A DNA stretch of 48,508 nt from Hyphomicrobiaceae bacterium (GTDB lineage: Bacteria > Pseudomonadota > Alphaproteobacteria > Rhizobiales > Hyphomicrobiaceae). This document shows, piece after piece, positions 10,092 through 19,556 of this stretch (its first letter is position 1; every line of letters starts with the position of its first letter). A program made the translations under genes and the position numbers. The notes under the pieces were generated by a model. The model did no database searches. It saw only the letters and a program-made list of their open reading frames with translations, and was not told where the DNA came from. The stretch lies in assembly GCA_020442185.1 (NCBI GenBank), contig JAGRKS010000155.1:20755-69262 (forward strand), in the 5' to 3' direction.

Positions 10092-10570
10092 TCCGCTACC
10101 GCCTCGCCTGTGGCAAACGCCACGAGTTCGAGTCCTGGTTCGCTTCGAGCGACTCCTACGATCAGCTCGAAGCAGCGCATCAGGTGTCCTGTCCGATCTG
10201 CGGCGACACCGACGTCAGCAAGACGCTGATGGCGCCCAACATCGTCGCGCGCAGCAGTACGGCGCCCGGCACGTCGCAGCCGGCCGAGGCCGACCCGCCC
10301 GGCGCGGCACTCCTCGACGGCAATCCGGACGGGGATGCCGTCGCAGTGGCACGCAAGATCAAAGCCATGATACGCGAGTTGCACGAGAAGGTTCAGGCGG
10401 AAGCCGAGTACGTCGGTCCGCGCTTCGCGGAAGAAGCACGGCGCATCCACTTCAACGAGGTCTCCGATCGGCCGATCTACGGCGAAGCGACCGCCAGCGA
10501 CGTTCAATCCCTCGCCGAAGACGGCATCGAGGTGATGCCGCTCCCGCGCTTGCCCAAAGATCTATCCTAG
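10088..10570 (+). CDS. DUF1178 family protein
   Basis: This 160-residue protein belongs to a family of unknown function that is widespread in alpha- and betaproteobacteria. It starts MIRYRLACGKRHEFESWFASSDSYD, an arrangement recalling a zinc-ribbon regulator, with CxxC (CPIC) at about residues 36-39 and a single earlier Cys at residue 8. The middle is low-complexity (Ala/Pro/Gly), and the C-terminal half is charged and helical, ending in IEVMPLPRLPKDLS. The GTG start overlaps the stop of the amidase gene (GTGA), so the two are translationally coupled. This is the usual order in Hyphomicrobiales. A metal-binding or nucleic-acid role is a guess. Confidence 0.9.
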   Translation: MIRYRLACGKRHEFESWFASSDSYDQLEAAHQVSCPICGDTDVSKTLMAPNIVARSSTAPGTSQPAEADPPGAALLDGNPDGDAVAVARKIKAMIRELHEKVQAEAEYVGPRFAEEARRIHFNEVSDRPIYGEATASDVQSLAEDGIEVMPLPRLPKDLS

Positions 10571-10614
10571 GATTGGCACATCGCACCCGCTCGACGGCAA
10601 CCCAGCGCGGCACG

Positions 10615-10881
10615 TCATTTTGTCGTCGACGTTGCCAGCATGACAACGGTGAACCGTTCCGCTGCGTCGACACTGTCCGCCCAGCTGGTCGGCTGGGAAT
10701 GGCTGGCGGGCATCCACGCGAACCGCGTGCCATCGTGGTGCCAGATGCCGCGCACGTGCCCCCACCTGTCGACGACGACGCCACCACGCGGCCCGACATA
10801 GAACGTATAGCCCCGTGCACGAAGAACCTCGTGCTGTGTGAGACGCTGAACGAGGGCCGCATCGTAGTCGGCAGGCGTCAT
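10615..10881 (-). CDS. Small protein of unknown function (88 aa)
   Basis: The protein begins MTPADYDAALVQRLTQHEVLRARGY and then has a striking segment, TFYVGPRGGVVVDRWGHVRG, rich in Gly and Val. It looks like a small beta-sheet domain after one helix. There is no signal peptide and no cysteine. GGAGTG ends 7 bases before the ATG, a good ribosome site. I recall similar unnamed proteins in Hyphomicrobiales but no function. It faces the DUF1178 gene, tail to tail, with 44 bases between them. Confidence 0.8.
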   Translation of the reverse strand: MTPADYDAALVQRLTQHEVLRARGYTFYVGPRGGVVVDRWGHVRGIWHHDGTRFAWMPASHSQPTSWADSVDAAERFTVVMLATSTTK

Positions 10882-11197
10882 GGCGGTTCACTCCAATCAC
10901 GCGCGAATGAGGCGTGAACGGGCGCGCTCCCCCGCACCTCTCACGGGCACGGGATGAATCGCAGTGCTATTGCATTTGAGAACGCAGATATGGCCACTGA
11001 CGCGCGGTCAGCGTTCCGGCCTCGAAAGCAATATGCGGGAGACCATGAAGTCGATCAAAGGAAGTCGATTGAAAAGATTAGAAAAGTGAAACGTCGCTTT
11101 GCGCAAATGCCAATTGAATTTTGCCGATAATTTTATGCAAAGCCGGCGCATTCAATATGTCGCCGCCGGCAATCGACGACTGCGCGGGGGCCGCAGA
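10882..11197. other. AT-rich intergenic stretch
   Basis: The part from about 11045 to 11150 is clearly AT-rich for this genome. It contains the direct repeat GAAGTCGAT (twice within 25 bases) and the palindrome TTTGCGCAAA (11098-11107). It probably carries the promoter of the small 88-residue gene on the minus strand, but I cannot fix hexamers. A 14-codon frame at 11046-11090 is too short to support. Confidence 0.5.
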
Positions 11198-11893
11198 CTA
11201 CAGCACTTCGACGTCGAGGCGACCGACCTTTTCGACTTCGCCCGACAGCCGATCGCCCGGCGCGACGCGGCCCACACCGGCCGGTGTACCTGTCAGGATG
11301 ACGTCTCCGGGGCGCAGCGTGAACAGTTGCGACAGATAGGCGATTTGCTCGGGCACGCTCCAGATCATCTGCGAAAGGTCGCCGCTTTGACGGCGCGCGC
11401 CGTTCTGGTCCAGCGTGATCAGGCCAGAGGCGGGATGACCGATTTCCGACGCGCGACGGATCGCGGAACAGGGTGCCGAACCTTCGAAGGCCTTGCCCAC
11501 TTCCCAAGGGCGGCCGAGCTTCTTGGCCTCGCCCTGCAGGTCGCGGCGCGTCATGTCGAGCGCAACCGCATAGCCGAACACGCACTCTAGTGCCCGCGCG
11601 ACTGGAATATCGTCGCCCCCTTCCGAGAGACACACCGCCAATTCGATCTCGAATTGCACGTCGCTCGACAATGGCGGCATAGGAAAGATCCCGTCGGAGC
11701 GAAGATTACCGGGGTTCTTCTGGAAAAAGAATGGCGGCTCGCGATTGGGATCGTGTCCCATCTCACGCGCATGCTCGGCATAGTTGCGGCCGACGCAATA
11801 GACGCGATGCACCGGAAAAAGCTGGTCCGTGCCCTCGATCGGAAGCGTTGCTTGCGGCACGGGCGCGAAGGCGAATATCTGGGACTGCGGCAT
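11198..11893 (-). CDS. Fumarylacetoacetate hydrolase family protein (acylpyruvate/fumarylpyruvate hydrolase type)
   Basis: This 231-residue enzyme of the FAH fold is expected to hydrolyse a C-C bond in an acylpyruvate, or to decarboxylate oxaloacetate like FAHD1. Signatures are VGRNYAEHAREMG, PFFFQKNP, the metal-binding DVQFEIELAV (the E-x-E pair), GYAVALDMTRRDLQ and the terminal GDVILTGTPAGVG. Length and order fit the short FAHD1/NagK branch; fumarylpyruvate hydrolase of the gentisate route is one option, but no gentisate genes are nearby. The start at 11893 is fixed by AGGAGA about 10 bases upstream; the frame continues upstream without family resemblance. It diverges from the PhoX-like gene. 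Confidence 0.92.
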   Translation of the reverse strand: MPQSQIFAFAPVPQATLPIEGTDQLFPVHRVYCVGRNYAEHAREMGHDPNREPPFFFQKNPGNLRSDGIFPMPPLSSDVQFEIELAVCLSEGGDDIPVARALECVFGYAVALDMTRRDLQGEAKKLGRPWEVGKAFEGSAPCSAIRRASEIGHPASGLITLDQNGARRQSGDLSQMIWSVPEQIAYLSQLFTLRPGDVILTGTPAGVGRVAPGDRLSGEVEKVGRLDVEVL

Positions 11894-12163
11894 ATGAGAG
11901 CGTCTCCTGATGGCGTCGGGCGGGATCTGGCGAAGACAAGGCCAACCCCGCATCCGCAACGGAGCCCGACGACTGGGCCGCCACCGTTTAAACCGGCAGC
12001 GCATGGCCTGTCGCGCGATTTCGCAATCGTCCGGGCCGGGGAGGCCGCATGTCTCACGCGATTGTTGTAAAACTGTCGGAATTCGATTGATACCCTCACC
12101 GCTCGACGACAAGACGCCCACGGCCACGCTCTCACCCTCCCCGCCGCGCAGGAACCCACAGCC

Positions 12164-14134
12164 ATGACCCAGGATGCCGTACCGCCGTCAGTGATCGCGG
12201 AGGAGCGCGAAGACATCGCCGCCAACACGTCGGACAACCCGACCATGGGCGACATCATCCTCGCACGCCTGTCTCGGCGCGAGTTGATGAGCGGAATGCT
12301 GGCGGTTTCGGCGGCGTCGCTCGCGGTCTCCCCGACGCTGCTTCTAGCCGCGTGCGGAGAGGCGAACGACCCGACGCCCTCGTTCAAGTTCGACGAACTC
12401 GGCGCCGGTGCGGACGAGACCCATCACGTCGCGGCCGGTTACGATGCCGACGTACTCATCCGCTGGGGCGACAAGGTCACGGCAACCGCCCCGACATTCG
12501 ATCCGAACGCCCAGACCCCCGATAGCCAGTCGCAACAGTTCGGCTACAACAACGATTTTATCGGATACATCCCCCTCGACGGCGCAAGCACGCACGGCCT
12601 TCTGGTCGTCAATCACGAATACACCAACCCCGAGCTGATGTTCCCCGGCGTCGATCCGACGGCAAAGAAGAAGGCCCGATACGACAAGATCACGCGCGAG
12701 CAGGTCGGTATCGAGATGATGGCGCACGGCGGAAGCATCATCGAGGTCCGTCGCGACAAGGGCAAATGGTCCGTTGTGCCGGATTCGAAGTATGCCCGCC
12801 GCATCACGGCCGAAACTGAGATGCGCATTTCAGGTCCGGCGGCCGGTCACGAAAAGATGCAGACGAGCGCCGACCCGACGGGCACGCGTGTTCTTGGCAT
12901 GATCAACAATTGCGCTGGTGCCACGACGCCGTGGGGGACGTGGCTGACCTGCGAAGAGAATTTCAACCTCTATTTCTGGGGCAAGGGCGCTATCGGCAAG
13001 GTTGCCGACACGGCCACGCTCGCGCGCTACGGCATTCCCGCTGAACTGGCGTTCTGGGCGAAGTTCCATGATCGCTTCAACGTCTCGAAGGAGCCGAACG
13101 AATGCAACCGTTTCGGCTGGGTGGTCGAGATCGACCCGAAGGACCCGACGTCGGTGCCCGTCAAGCGGACGGCGCTCGGGCGCTTCAAGCACGAGGGCGC
13201 CGGCAACATAGTCAATCGCGACGGCCGGTTCGTCGTCTATCAGGGTGACGATCAGCGGTTCGATTATGTCTACCGGTTCGTCACGCGCGATGCCGTCGAC
13301 CTGGAGAGGCCGGCCGCCAACAAGAACATCCTCGATCACGGAACACTCTCCGTCGCGCGCTTCAATGCCGACGGGACAGGCGTATGGCTCGCCCTCGAAC
13401 ACGGCACAGGCCCGCTAACGAAGGCAGGCGGGTTCACGGATCAGGGCGACGTCGTCATCCGCGCGCGGGTCGCAGCCGACATCCTCGGCGCCACCAAGAT
13501 GGACCGGCCAGAGGATATCGAAGTCAACCCCAAGACCGGCAAGGTCTACGTCATGCTCACCAACAATGCCGATCGCGGCCCGGCCGCCGTCGATGCCGCG
13601 AACCCCCGCGCACCGAACAGGTTCGGCCATATCGTCGAAATCATGCCCGACGGTGGCGATCATGCCAGCCCGACGTTCCGTTGGGAGATCCTCGTCAAGT
13701 GCGGCGATCCGGCCGTCGCCGAAATCGGGGCCACCTTCAATCCGCTGACGACATCCAACGGTTGGTTCGCGATGCCGGACAATTGCGCGGTGGACGCGCT
13801 CGGTCGGCTGTGGATCGCGACCGACGGCAACACACCCGCCGCGACCGGTCGGGCCGACGGCATCTGGGCGCTCGAGACGGAGGGCGCGGCGCGCGGCACC
13901 TCGAAGCTGTTCTTCCGCTGCCCCATTGGCGCGGAGATGTGCGGGCCAGCCTTCGCACCCGATGCCGAGACGCTCTTCGTCGCCGTCCAGCATCCGGCCG
14001 AAGGCGGGCGCGGCGAACCGGCGTCGACGTTCGCCGATCCCTCGACCCGTTGGCCGGATTTCAAGAGCACGATGCCGCCGAGACCATCCGTCATCGCGAT
14101 CACGCGCAAAAGCGGTGGAAAGATCGCTGTTTGA
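12164..14134 (+). CDS. PhoX family alkaline phosphatase-like protein, Tat-exported
   Basis: This 656-residue protein belongs to the PhoX (DUF839) family, calcium- and iron-dependent phosphatases that release phosphate from organic esters outside the cytoplasm. The N-terminus is long; residues 37-42 read SRRELM, a twin-arginine signal, followed by a hydrophobic stretch to residue 63. The sequence LLAAC-GE places a lipobox-like cysteine at residue 64, so it may be a Tat-exported lipoprotein. Family blocks include [66 protein letters not shown] and [13 protein letters not shown] precedes the ATG. I saw no PHO box upstream. Enzymatic activity is likely but unproven, as many family members are uncharacterised. 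Confidence 0.93.
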   Translation: MTQDAVPPSVIAEEREDIAANTSDNPTMGDIILARLSRRELMSGMLAVSAASLAVSPTLLLAACGEANDPTPSFKFDELGAGADETHHVAAGYDADVLIRWGDKVTATAPTFDPNAQTPDSQSQQFGYNNDFIGYIPLDGASTHGLLVVNHEYTNPELMFPGVDPTAKKKARYDKITREQVGIEMMAHGGSIIEVRRDKGKWSVVPDSKYARRITAETEMRISGPAAGHEKMQTSADPTGTRVLGMINNCAGATTPWGTWLTCEENFNLYFWGKGAIGKVADTATLARYGIPAELAFWAKFHDRFNVSKEPNECNRFGWVVEIDPKDPTSVPVKRTALGRFKHEGAGNIVNRDGRFVVYQGDDQRFDYVYRFVTRDAVDLERPAANKNILDHGTLSVARFNADGTGVWLALEHGTGPLTKAGGFTDQGDVVIRARVAADILGATKMDRPEDIEVNPKTGKVYVMLTNNADRGPAAVDAANPRAPNRFGHIVEIMPDGGDHASPTFRWEILVKCGDPAVAEIGATFNPLTTSNGWFAMPDNCAVDALGRLWIATDGNTPAATGRADGIWALETEGAARGTSKLFFRCPIGAEMCGPAFAPDAETLFVAVQHPAEGGRGEPASTFADPSTRWPDFKSTMPPRPSVIAITRKSGGKIAV

Positions 14135-14333
14135 GGCTGCTCCAGTCTCCCGGCATTGGGCCTCGGCGACGAAGCCGGGTGCCGGACGGCCGGATTTCGA
14201 CCAACAACCGCCTTGCCGAGCCGGGCGGGGCGGTGCAAACAAGCCCAATACGTTTGCGGAGGCGCGGACGCGGGCGCGCGATGGCGCGCGCTCGGGGCCT
14301 CCCGCATTTCGGCTCGATCAGGGACCTGCCACG

Positions 14334-15407
14334 ATGCTCGACAAGATTGCGACCCGCTCCGCCGACCCAGCCGTGCCCCGTCATGACTGGTCACGCGCCG
14401 AAGCCGAAGCACTCTATCAGGCTCCGTTCAACGACCTGATCTTCCGGGCGCAGGCGGTACATCGCCAGAGCTTCGACGCCAACCGTGTGCAGCGGAGCCG
14501 ACTGCTCTCCATCAAGACCGGCGGCTGCGCCGAGGATTGCGGCTACTGCAGCCAGTCGGCGCATCATGAATCGGGTCTCAAGGCGTCCAAGCTCATGGAG
14601 ATCGAGCGTGTCCTCGATGAAGCCCGCAAGGCGAAGGATGCGGGCGCGACGCGCTATTGCATGGGCGCGGCATGGCGCGAGCCGAAATCGCGCGACATGG
14701 ATGCCGTCGTTGCCATGGTTGAGGGCGTGCGCGCGCTCGGCATGGAAACCTGCATGACGCTCGGCATGTTGTCCGACAGCGATGTGGCGCGGCTCAAGGC
14801 GGCGGGTCTCGACTACTACAATCACAACATCGATACCTCGGAACGCTACTATTCCGAAGTGATCAAGACGCGGACGTTTGCCGACCGGCTGGACACGCTC
14901 GCCCGGGTCCGCGACGCCGGCATCAAGGTATGCTGCGGCGGCATCGTCGGCATGGGCGAGGAGCCGCAGGACCGCATCGACATGCTGATTACGCTCGCCA
15001 ACCTCGACGAACATCCCGAGAGCGTGCCGATCAACATGCTGATCCCCATACCCGGCACGCCGCTCGCCGACGTCGCTCCCATCGACCCGTTCGAGTTCGT
15101 GCGAACCATCGCACTTGCACGTCTGATGCTGCCGCGTTCGCTCGTCAGGCTGTCGGCCGGTCGCACCAACATGAGCGACGAGTTGCAGGCACTCTGTTTC
15201 CTGGCTGGCGCCAACTCGATCTTCGTCGGCGAAACGCTGCTGACCGCCGACAACCCCGGCGAAGACAAGGACGACGCGCTGTTCCGGCGCCTCGGACTCG
15301 AAGGGATGGAGATCGAGGCCGCAAACGCCAAAGATGGCGCAACGGCCGATCGCGGCGCGACGTTGGCGCACGCAAGCGGACCCGTCGGGAATGACCAGCA
15401 GCCATAG
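14334..15407 (+). CDS. bioB: Biotin synthase
   Basis: BioB is a radical-SAM enzyme that inserts sulfur into dethiobiotin, the last step of biotin synthesis. The protein has 357 residues. The cluster-binding motif is C65-AED-C69-GY-C72, followed by SQSAHH. Further conserved blocks are [53 protein letters not shown] and [12 protein letters not shown] (the Arg near the 2Fe-2S cluster). The ATG at 14334 gives the usual N-terminus; the frame is open upstream but unlike BioB. It is the first gene of bioBFDAZ. In the 199 bases upstream I found no BioR-type palindrome, so control by BioR is not supported by the sequence. Confidence 0.98.
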   Translation: MLDKIATRSADPAVPRHDWSRAEAEALYQAPFNDLIFRAQAVHRQSFDANRVQRSRLLSIKTGGCAEDCGYCSQSAHHESGLKASKLMEIERVLDEARKAKDAGATRYCMGAAWREPKSRDMDAVVAMVEGVRALGMETCMTLGMLSDSDVARLKAAGLDYYNHNIDTSERYYSEVIKTRTFADRLDTLARVRDAGIKVCCGGIVGMGEEPQDRIDMLITLANLDEHPESVPINMLIPIPGTPLADVAPIDPFEFVRTIALARLMLPRSLVRLSAGRTNMSDELQALCFLAGANSIFVGETLLTADNPGEDKDDALFRRLGLEGMEIEAANAKDGATADRGATLAHASGPVGNDQQP

Positions 15408-16524
15408 GCGATCGCTCCAGGCGCTGGCGCGGCGACACCGGCTGCGCGAACTCGCCACCGCGCGCGGGCTCGACTTTTCGTCGAACGACTACCTGGGCCT
15501 CGCCCAATCGGATGTCCTGAAGCAGGCCGCGATCGACGCGCTCGCCCGCGGCGTACCGCTCGGCTCGGGCGGCTCCCGCCTGCTGCGTGGCAACCACCCC
15601 GAGCACACGGCGCTCGAAGCAGAGGCCGCGACTTGGTTCGGCAGCGAGGCTGCGCTGTTCATGGGTGGCGGCTTCATTGCAAACAGCGCCTTGTTCGCCA
15701 CGCTTCCCGAACGCGGCGACCTCATCGTGCACGATGCCTTGATCCACGCCAGTGCCATCGACGGCATGGCCGCTTCGCGCGCCGCCAACGCGGCCTTCGC
15801 ACACAACGATGTGACCGCAGCCGACGATGTTATCCGCGCCTGGCGTGAGCGGGGCGGCAAGGGACGCCCATGGATCGCGGTTGAAAGCCTCTACAGCATG
15901 GACGGCGACATGGCGCCGCTTGCGGATCTCTTTGCGGTCGCCTGCCGTCACGACGCGATGCTGGTGATCGATGAAGCGCACGCAACGGGGGCGCTCGGCG
16001 TCGATGGACGCGGCCTCGGCGTCGCGCTCGAAGGACGCGACAATGTGATCGCGCTGCATACCTGTGGCAAGGCCCTCGGCGTCATGGGTGCTCTCATCAC
16101 GTTGCCCGCGGTGATGCGCGACTATATGGTGAACCGGGCCCGCGCCTTCATTTATGCGACGGCACCATCGCCTGTGGTTGCGGCGACGGTACGCGCCGCA
16201 TTGCAATACGTCGCATCCGAACCCGCACGACGCGAAGCACTTGCGGCAATCGTCACACACACGCAGAGCCGCATCGGCGAACTCGGCGGACGCGCCACGA
16301 CCGGCACGCATATCCAGCCGATCATCGTCGGCTCGGACGACCGCGCGGTTCATCTGGCTGCGGCGCTACAGGATGCCGGCTACGATATTCGCGCCGTACG
16401 CCCGCCGACCGTACCCGCCGGCACCGCGCGTCTGAGAATTTCTTTGACGACCAATGTCACGATCGAGGACGTCGACCGCATGATCGCCACACTTCGCGAC
16501 GCGCTTGACGAGAGCGGCCTATGA
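15391..16524 (+). CDS. bioF: 8-amino-7-oxononanoate synthase
   Basis: BioF condenses pimeloyl-ACP (or CoA) with alanine, using pyridoxal phosphate, to start the biotin ring pathway. The protein has 377 residues. The PLP lysine is K227 in LHTCGKALG; the substrate-side motifs are [50 protein letters not shown] and VIDEAHATG. The ATG at 15391 lies inside the end of bioB (17-base overlap), and the first residues [19 protein letters not shown] match the family start better than the longer frame. It ends with a four-base overlap into bioD. Confidence 0.97.
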   Translation: MTSSHRRSLQALARRHRLRELATARGLDFSSNDYLGLAQSDVLKQAAIDALARGVPLGSGGSRLLRGNHPEHTALEAEAATWFGSEAALFMGGGFIANSALFATLPERGDLIVHDALIHASAIDGMAASRAANAAFAHNDVTAADDVIRAWRERGGKGRPWIAVESLYSMDGDMAPLADLFAVACRHDAMLVIDEAHATGALGVDGRGLGVALEGRDNVIALHTCGKALGVMGALITLPAVMRDYMVNRARAFIYATAPSPVVAATVRAALQYVASEPARREALAAIVTHTQSRIGELGGRATTGTHIQPIIVGSDDRAVHLAAALQDAGYDIRAVRPPTVPAGTARLRISLTTNVTIEDVDRMIATLRDALDESGL

Positions 16525-17174
16525 CGCGCGCCCTCATCGTCACGGGCACCGATACAGACATCGGCAAGACGGTCGTTTCAGCCGGCCTCGTCGCGGCTCT
16601 CGGCGCCGACTACTGGAAGCCGGTGCAGGCCGGGATCGCACAAGGGACGGATCGCGACGCGGTAGAGCGGCTCGCGGGCCTCGTGCCGGGCGATCCACGC
16701 ATTCATCCCGAGGTCTACAGGCTCGAGACCCCGGCTTCGCCGCATCTCGCAGCGGAACGCGACGGAGTCATCATCGATCCGCGGCATCTCGCGCCACCCG
16801 AGACGAAACGCCCGCTCGTCATCGAAGGGGCCGGCGGACTGATGGTGCCGCTTAGCCGCGAACTGCTGCAGATCGACCTCTACGCGCACTGGAGGTTTCC
16901 GGTCGTCTTGTGCGCATCGACACGCCTCGGCACCATCAATCACACTCTGTTGTCGATCGAAGCCCTCGAGCGGCGTAACATCGCGATTGCCGGACTGGTG
17001 TTCGTCGGCGACGAAAATATCGACAGCGAACGCACCATCGTCGGCTTTTCCGGCGTCGCGTCGCTCGGCCGGCTGGCGTGGCTCGCCCCCCTCGAGCCGG
17101 CAGCCCTGCGGGCAAGCATCGAGACGTCGCTCGATCTCGACCGCCTGAGATCGGCACTGGAGCAGCAAGCATGA
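16521..17174 (+). CDS. bioD: Dethiobiotin synthetase
   Basis: BioD closes the ureido ring of dethiobiotin from 7,8-diaminononanoate, CO2 and ATP. It has 217 residues and is a P-loop protein of the SIMIBI type. The ATP motif reads GTDTDIGKT (residues 8-16), the substrate side has YWKPVQAG, and IEGAGGLMVPL is the second conserved block. The DENIDSERT segment near residue 155 also fits the family. Start and stop overlap neighbours by four bases on both sides (ATGA), so translation is coupled through bioF-bioD-bioA. Confidence 0.97.
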   Translation: MTRALIVTGTDTDIGKTVVSAGLVAALGADYWKPVQAGIAQGTDRDAVERLAGLVPGDPRIHPEVYRLETPASPHLAAERDGVIIDPRHLAPPETKRPLVIEGAGGLMVPLSRELLQIDLYAHWRFPVVLCASTRLGTINHTLLSIEALERRNIAIAGLVFVGDENIDSERTIVGFSGVASLGRLAWLAPLEPAALRASIETSLDLDRLRSALEQQA

Positions 17175-18436
17175 CATCGGACCGCGGCTCTCCCGTCTGG
17201 CATCCGTTCACGCAGCATGCACTGCAGCCCGAGGCGACGATGATCGCGCGCGGTGCGGGTGCGGTTCTCGAGACGCCGGACGGCCGCAGGATCATCGATG
17301 CCATATCGTCGTGGTGGGTGGTGACGCACGGTCACCGCCACCCGACGATCGTCGAGGCGATCCATCGTCAGATCGACATACTCGACCAGGTGATTTTCGC
17401 AGGCTTCACGCACGAGCCGGCCGAAGAACTGGCCGCCCGATTGATTCAATTGGCGCCAGCCGGTCTTGCGCACGTGTTCTATTCCGACAGCGGTTCGACA
17501 GCGGTCGAAGTTGCGATCAAGATGGCGCTCGGCTACTGGCATAACACCGGCGGCAAGCGTCATCGCATCCTGGCGCTGGAACACGCCTATCACGGCGATA
17601 CGGTTGGCGCGATGTCGGCGGGCGCACGCGGTGTCTTCACCGAAGCCTACGCACCTCTCCTGTTCGAGGTCGTTCGCGTTCCCTTCCCTTCAGCCGACGA
17701 CGCGCAATCTACCCTCGACGCGATCGAAGCGGCATGCGCGGCGGGCGACGTTGCGGCGCTACTCGTCGAGCCGTTGATCCTCGGTGCAGGCGGCATGCGC
17801 ATTTATTCAGCCGAGACGCTCGCCGAGATGGTCCGCGTCGCGCGACACCATGGCGCCCTCGTCATCGCCGACGAAGTGATGACCGGATGGGGCCGGACAG
17901 GCGCATTGTTCGCGTCCACTCAGGCCGGCATCACGCCGGATATTCTATGCACGGCGAAAGGCCTGACGGGCGGCAGCATACCACTCGCGGCAACGCTCGC
18001 GACCGCCGCCATCTTCGATGCCCATGTCTCGAGCGACCGACGGCGGACGTTCTTCCATTCGAGTTCCTACACCGCCAACCCGATCGCCTGCGCTGCCGGC
18101 CTCGCCAATTGCAACGTTTGGCGCGAGGAACCCGTGATGGAGCGCATCGACTTGCTCCAGACGGCGCAGGAAGCGCACATCGCACCGTTCCGTGATGATG
18201 CGGACTTCGCCAACGTTCGCCGGATCGGCACGATCACGGCGCTCGATCTGGTCGTACCCGACAATGGCTATCTTGCGGAGATCGGACCGAAGCTCTACGC
18301 GTTCTTTGCGAACCGCGACGTCCTCTTGCGGCCGCTCGGGAATACCATCTACGTCATGCCGCCGTATTGCATCGAGGATGACGACCTCGACCACATCTAT
18401 CGTACGATCCGCGATGCCGCGGACGCCTGCATCTAA
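17171..18436 (+). CDS. bioA: Adenosylmethionine-8-amino-7-oxononanoate aminotransferase
   Basis: BioA is a class III PLP transaminase that makes 7,8-diaminononanoate, usually with SAM as amino donor. The protein has 421 residues. Typical blocks are VWHPFTQH, the SSWWV motif with paired tryptophans that is characteristic of BioA, HVFYSDSGSTAVEVAIKMA, LEHAYHGDTVGAMS, VIADEVMTGWGRTG and LCTAKGLTGG, with the PLP lysine at K263. The start overlaps the bioD stop by four bases. It is followed after 15 bases by bioZ. Confidence 0.97.
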   Translation: MTSDRGSPVWHPFTQHALQPEATMIARGAGAVLETPDGRRIIDAISSWWVVTHGHRHPTIVEAIHRQIDILDQVIFAGFTHEPAEELAARLIQLAPAGLAHVFYSDSGSTAVEVAIKMALGYWHNTGGKRHRILALEHAYHGDTVGAMSAGARGVFTEAYAPLLFEVVRVPFPSADDAQSTLDAIEAACAAGDVAALLVEPLILGAGGMRIYSAETLAEMVRVARHHGALVIADEVMTGWGRTGALFASTQAGITPDILCTAKGLTGGSIPLAATLATAAIFDAHVSSDRRRTFFHSSSYTANPIACAAGLANCNVWREEPVMERIDLLQTAQEAHIAPFRDDADFANVRRIGTITALDLVVPDNGYLAEIGPKLYAFFANRDVLLRPLGNTIYVMPPYCIEDDDLDHIYRTIRDAADACI

Positions 18437-18451
18437 CCGGAGCCAGAAACC

Positions 18452-19444
18452 GTGAGGCGATCCGCACCAGGAGTCGAGATCATCGGCCTCGGTCACCATG
18501 CACCGGATCGCATCGTCACGAACGGCGAGATCGAGGCGCGCCTCGGCCTAGAGCCCGGGTGGATCAAGCGTCGCACCGGCATCGACGAGCGGCGCTTCGC
18601 GGCCGACGACGTGGCGTTGTCGGATATGGCCGTCGCCGCCGGCGAGATGGCACTCGTCGACGCCGGTATTGATCGTGACAGCGTCGCGCTGACGATACTC
18701 GCGACCTCGACACCCGATCACCTGCTGCCGCCGTCCGCGCCACTCGTCGCGCATCGTTTGCGGCTCGCCAGCTCCGGCGGCATCGACATGGCTGGCGCCT
18801 GCGCCGGGTTCCTTTACGCCCTCGCATTCGCGGAGTCGTACGCGCGCGCCCACGGCCGCATCGTTCTGGTGATTGCGGCCAACATCCTGTCGCGACGCAT
18901 CAACCCCGCCGAGCGGGCGAGTGCCGTCCTGTTCGCGGACGCGGCCGGTGCCGCGGTCATCGCACCGACAGAGCGCGAGGATGCCGGCATTCTCGGCATC
19001 GAGCTTGCGGCCGACGGCAGCGGCTACGACCTCATCAAGATTCCGAAAGGTGGCAGCCGCGAGCCGTTCTCGTCGGCCACCACCGCGGCAGACCTCTTGA
19101 TGACCATCAGCGATGGCAAGGCCGTTTTCGTCAAGGCCGTCGAGATGATGAACGAAAGCGCCCACACTGCACTCGAGCAGGCGGCGCTATCGACGGCCGA
19201 CGTCGACCACTGGATCCCGCATCAGGCAAACACGCGTATCATCGAGGCGACGCGCCACAAGCTCGGTATCGCACCGGGGCGCGTGGTTTCTTCCGTCGCG
19301 CACTTCGCCAACAGTTCGGCGGCGACGATACCGTTGACGATGTCTCTGGCGGCGAGCGAGCGGCGCTACCAACAGGGTGACACGTTGCTGTTCACTGCGG
19401 CGGGCGCCGGCCTCACGGGTGGCGCGATCGTCTGGCGCTGGTGA
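18452..19444 (+). CDS. bioZ: BioZ, KAS III-like enzyme for the pimeloyl precursor of biotin
   Basis: BioZ is a FabH-like 3-oxoacyl-ACP synthase found in alphaproteobacterial bio operons. In Agrobacterium and Brucella it has been shown to condense glutaryl-CoA with malonyl-ACP, giving a precursor of pimeloyl-ACP and replacing BioC/BioH. The protein has 330 residues. The thiolase-fold triad is intact: C117 (DMAGACAGF), H257 (WIPHQANTRII) and N287 (HFANSSAAT). The FabH-like N-terminus (GLGHHAPDRIVTN, then RTGIDERR) is clear. The start is GTG at 18452. Without its place at the end of bioBFDA it would be called FabH; the operon context is the reason for naming it BioZ. Confidence 0.93.
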   Translation: MRRSAPGVEIIGLGHHAPDRIVTNGEIEARLGLEPGWIKRRTGIDERRFAADDVALSDMAVAAGEMALVDAGIDRDSVALTILATSTPDHLLPPSAPLVAHRLRLASSGGIDMAGACAGFLYALAFAESYARAHGRIVLVIAANILSRRINPAERASAVLFADAAGAAVIAPTEREDAGILGIELAADGSGYDLIKIPKGGSREPFSSATTAADLLMTISDGKAVFVKAVEMMNESAHTALEQAALSTADVDHWIPHQANTRIIEATRHKLGIAPGRVVSSVAHFANSSAATIPLTMSLAASERRYQQGDTLLFTAAGAGLTGGAIVWRW

Positions 19445-19445
19445 C

Positions 19446-19473
19446 GTGACGCGGGCGACTGAGCGCGCGTCAC
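19446..19473. terminator. Hairpin between bioZ and the convergent slipin gene
   Basis: A perfect 8-base-pair stem (GTGACGCG with CGCGTCAC) encloses 12 bases, two bases after the bioZ stop. There is no T-run on either strand. It could end the bio operon and the convergent slipin transcript, perhaps with Rho, but the call is weak. Confidence 0.35.
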
Positions 19474-19556
19474 CTGCCAGACCCCGACACACTGAACGAC
19501 GCACCGCGACGCCGCCGATCCGTCGGGGGCCTCCTCGGCAGCGGCACGCGCGGTCG

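Noticed and set aside
11046..11090. 14-codon frame in an AT-rich gap
   Set aside because: Too short to distinguish from chance, and there is no further support.
14135..14333. BioR operator upstream of bioB
   Set aside because: No match to the TTATxxATAA-type palindrome was found in this gap.
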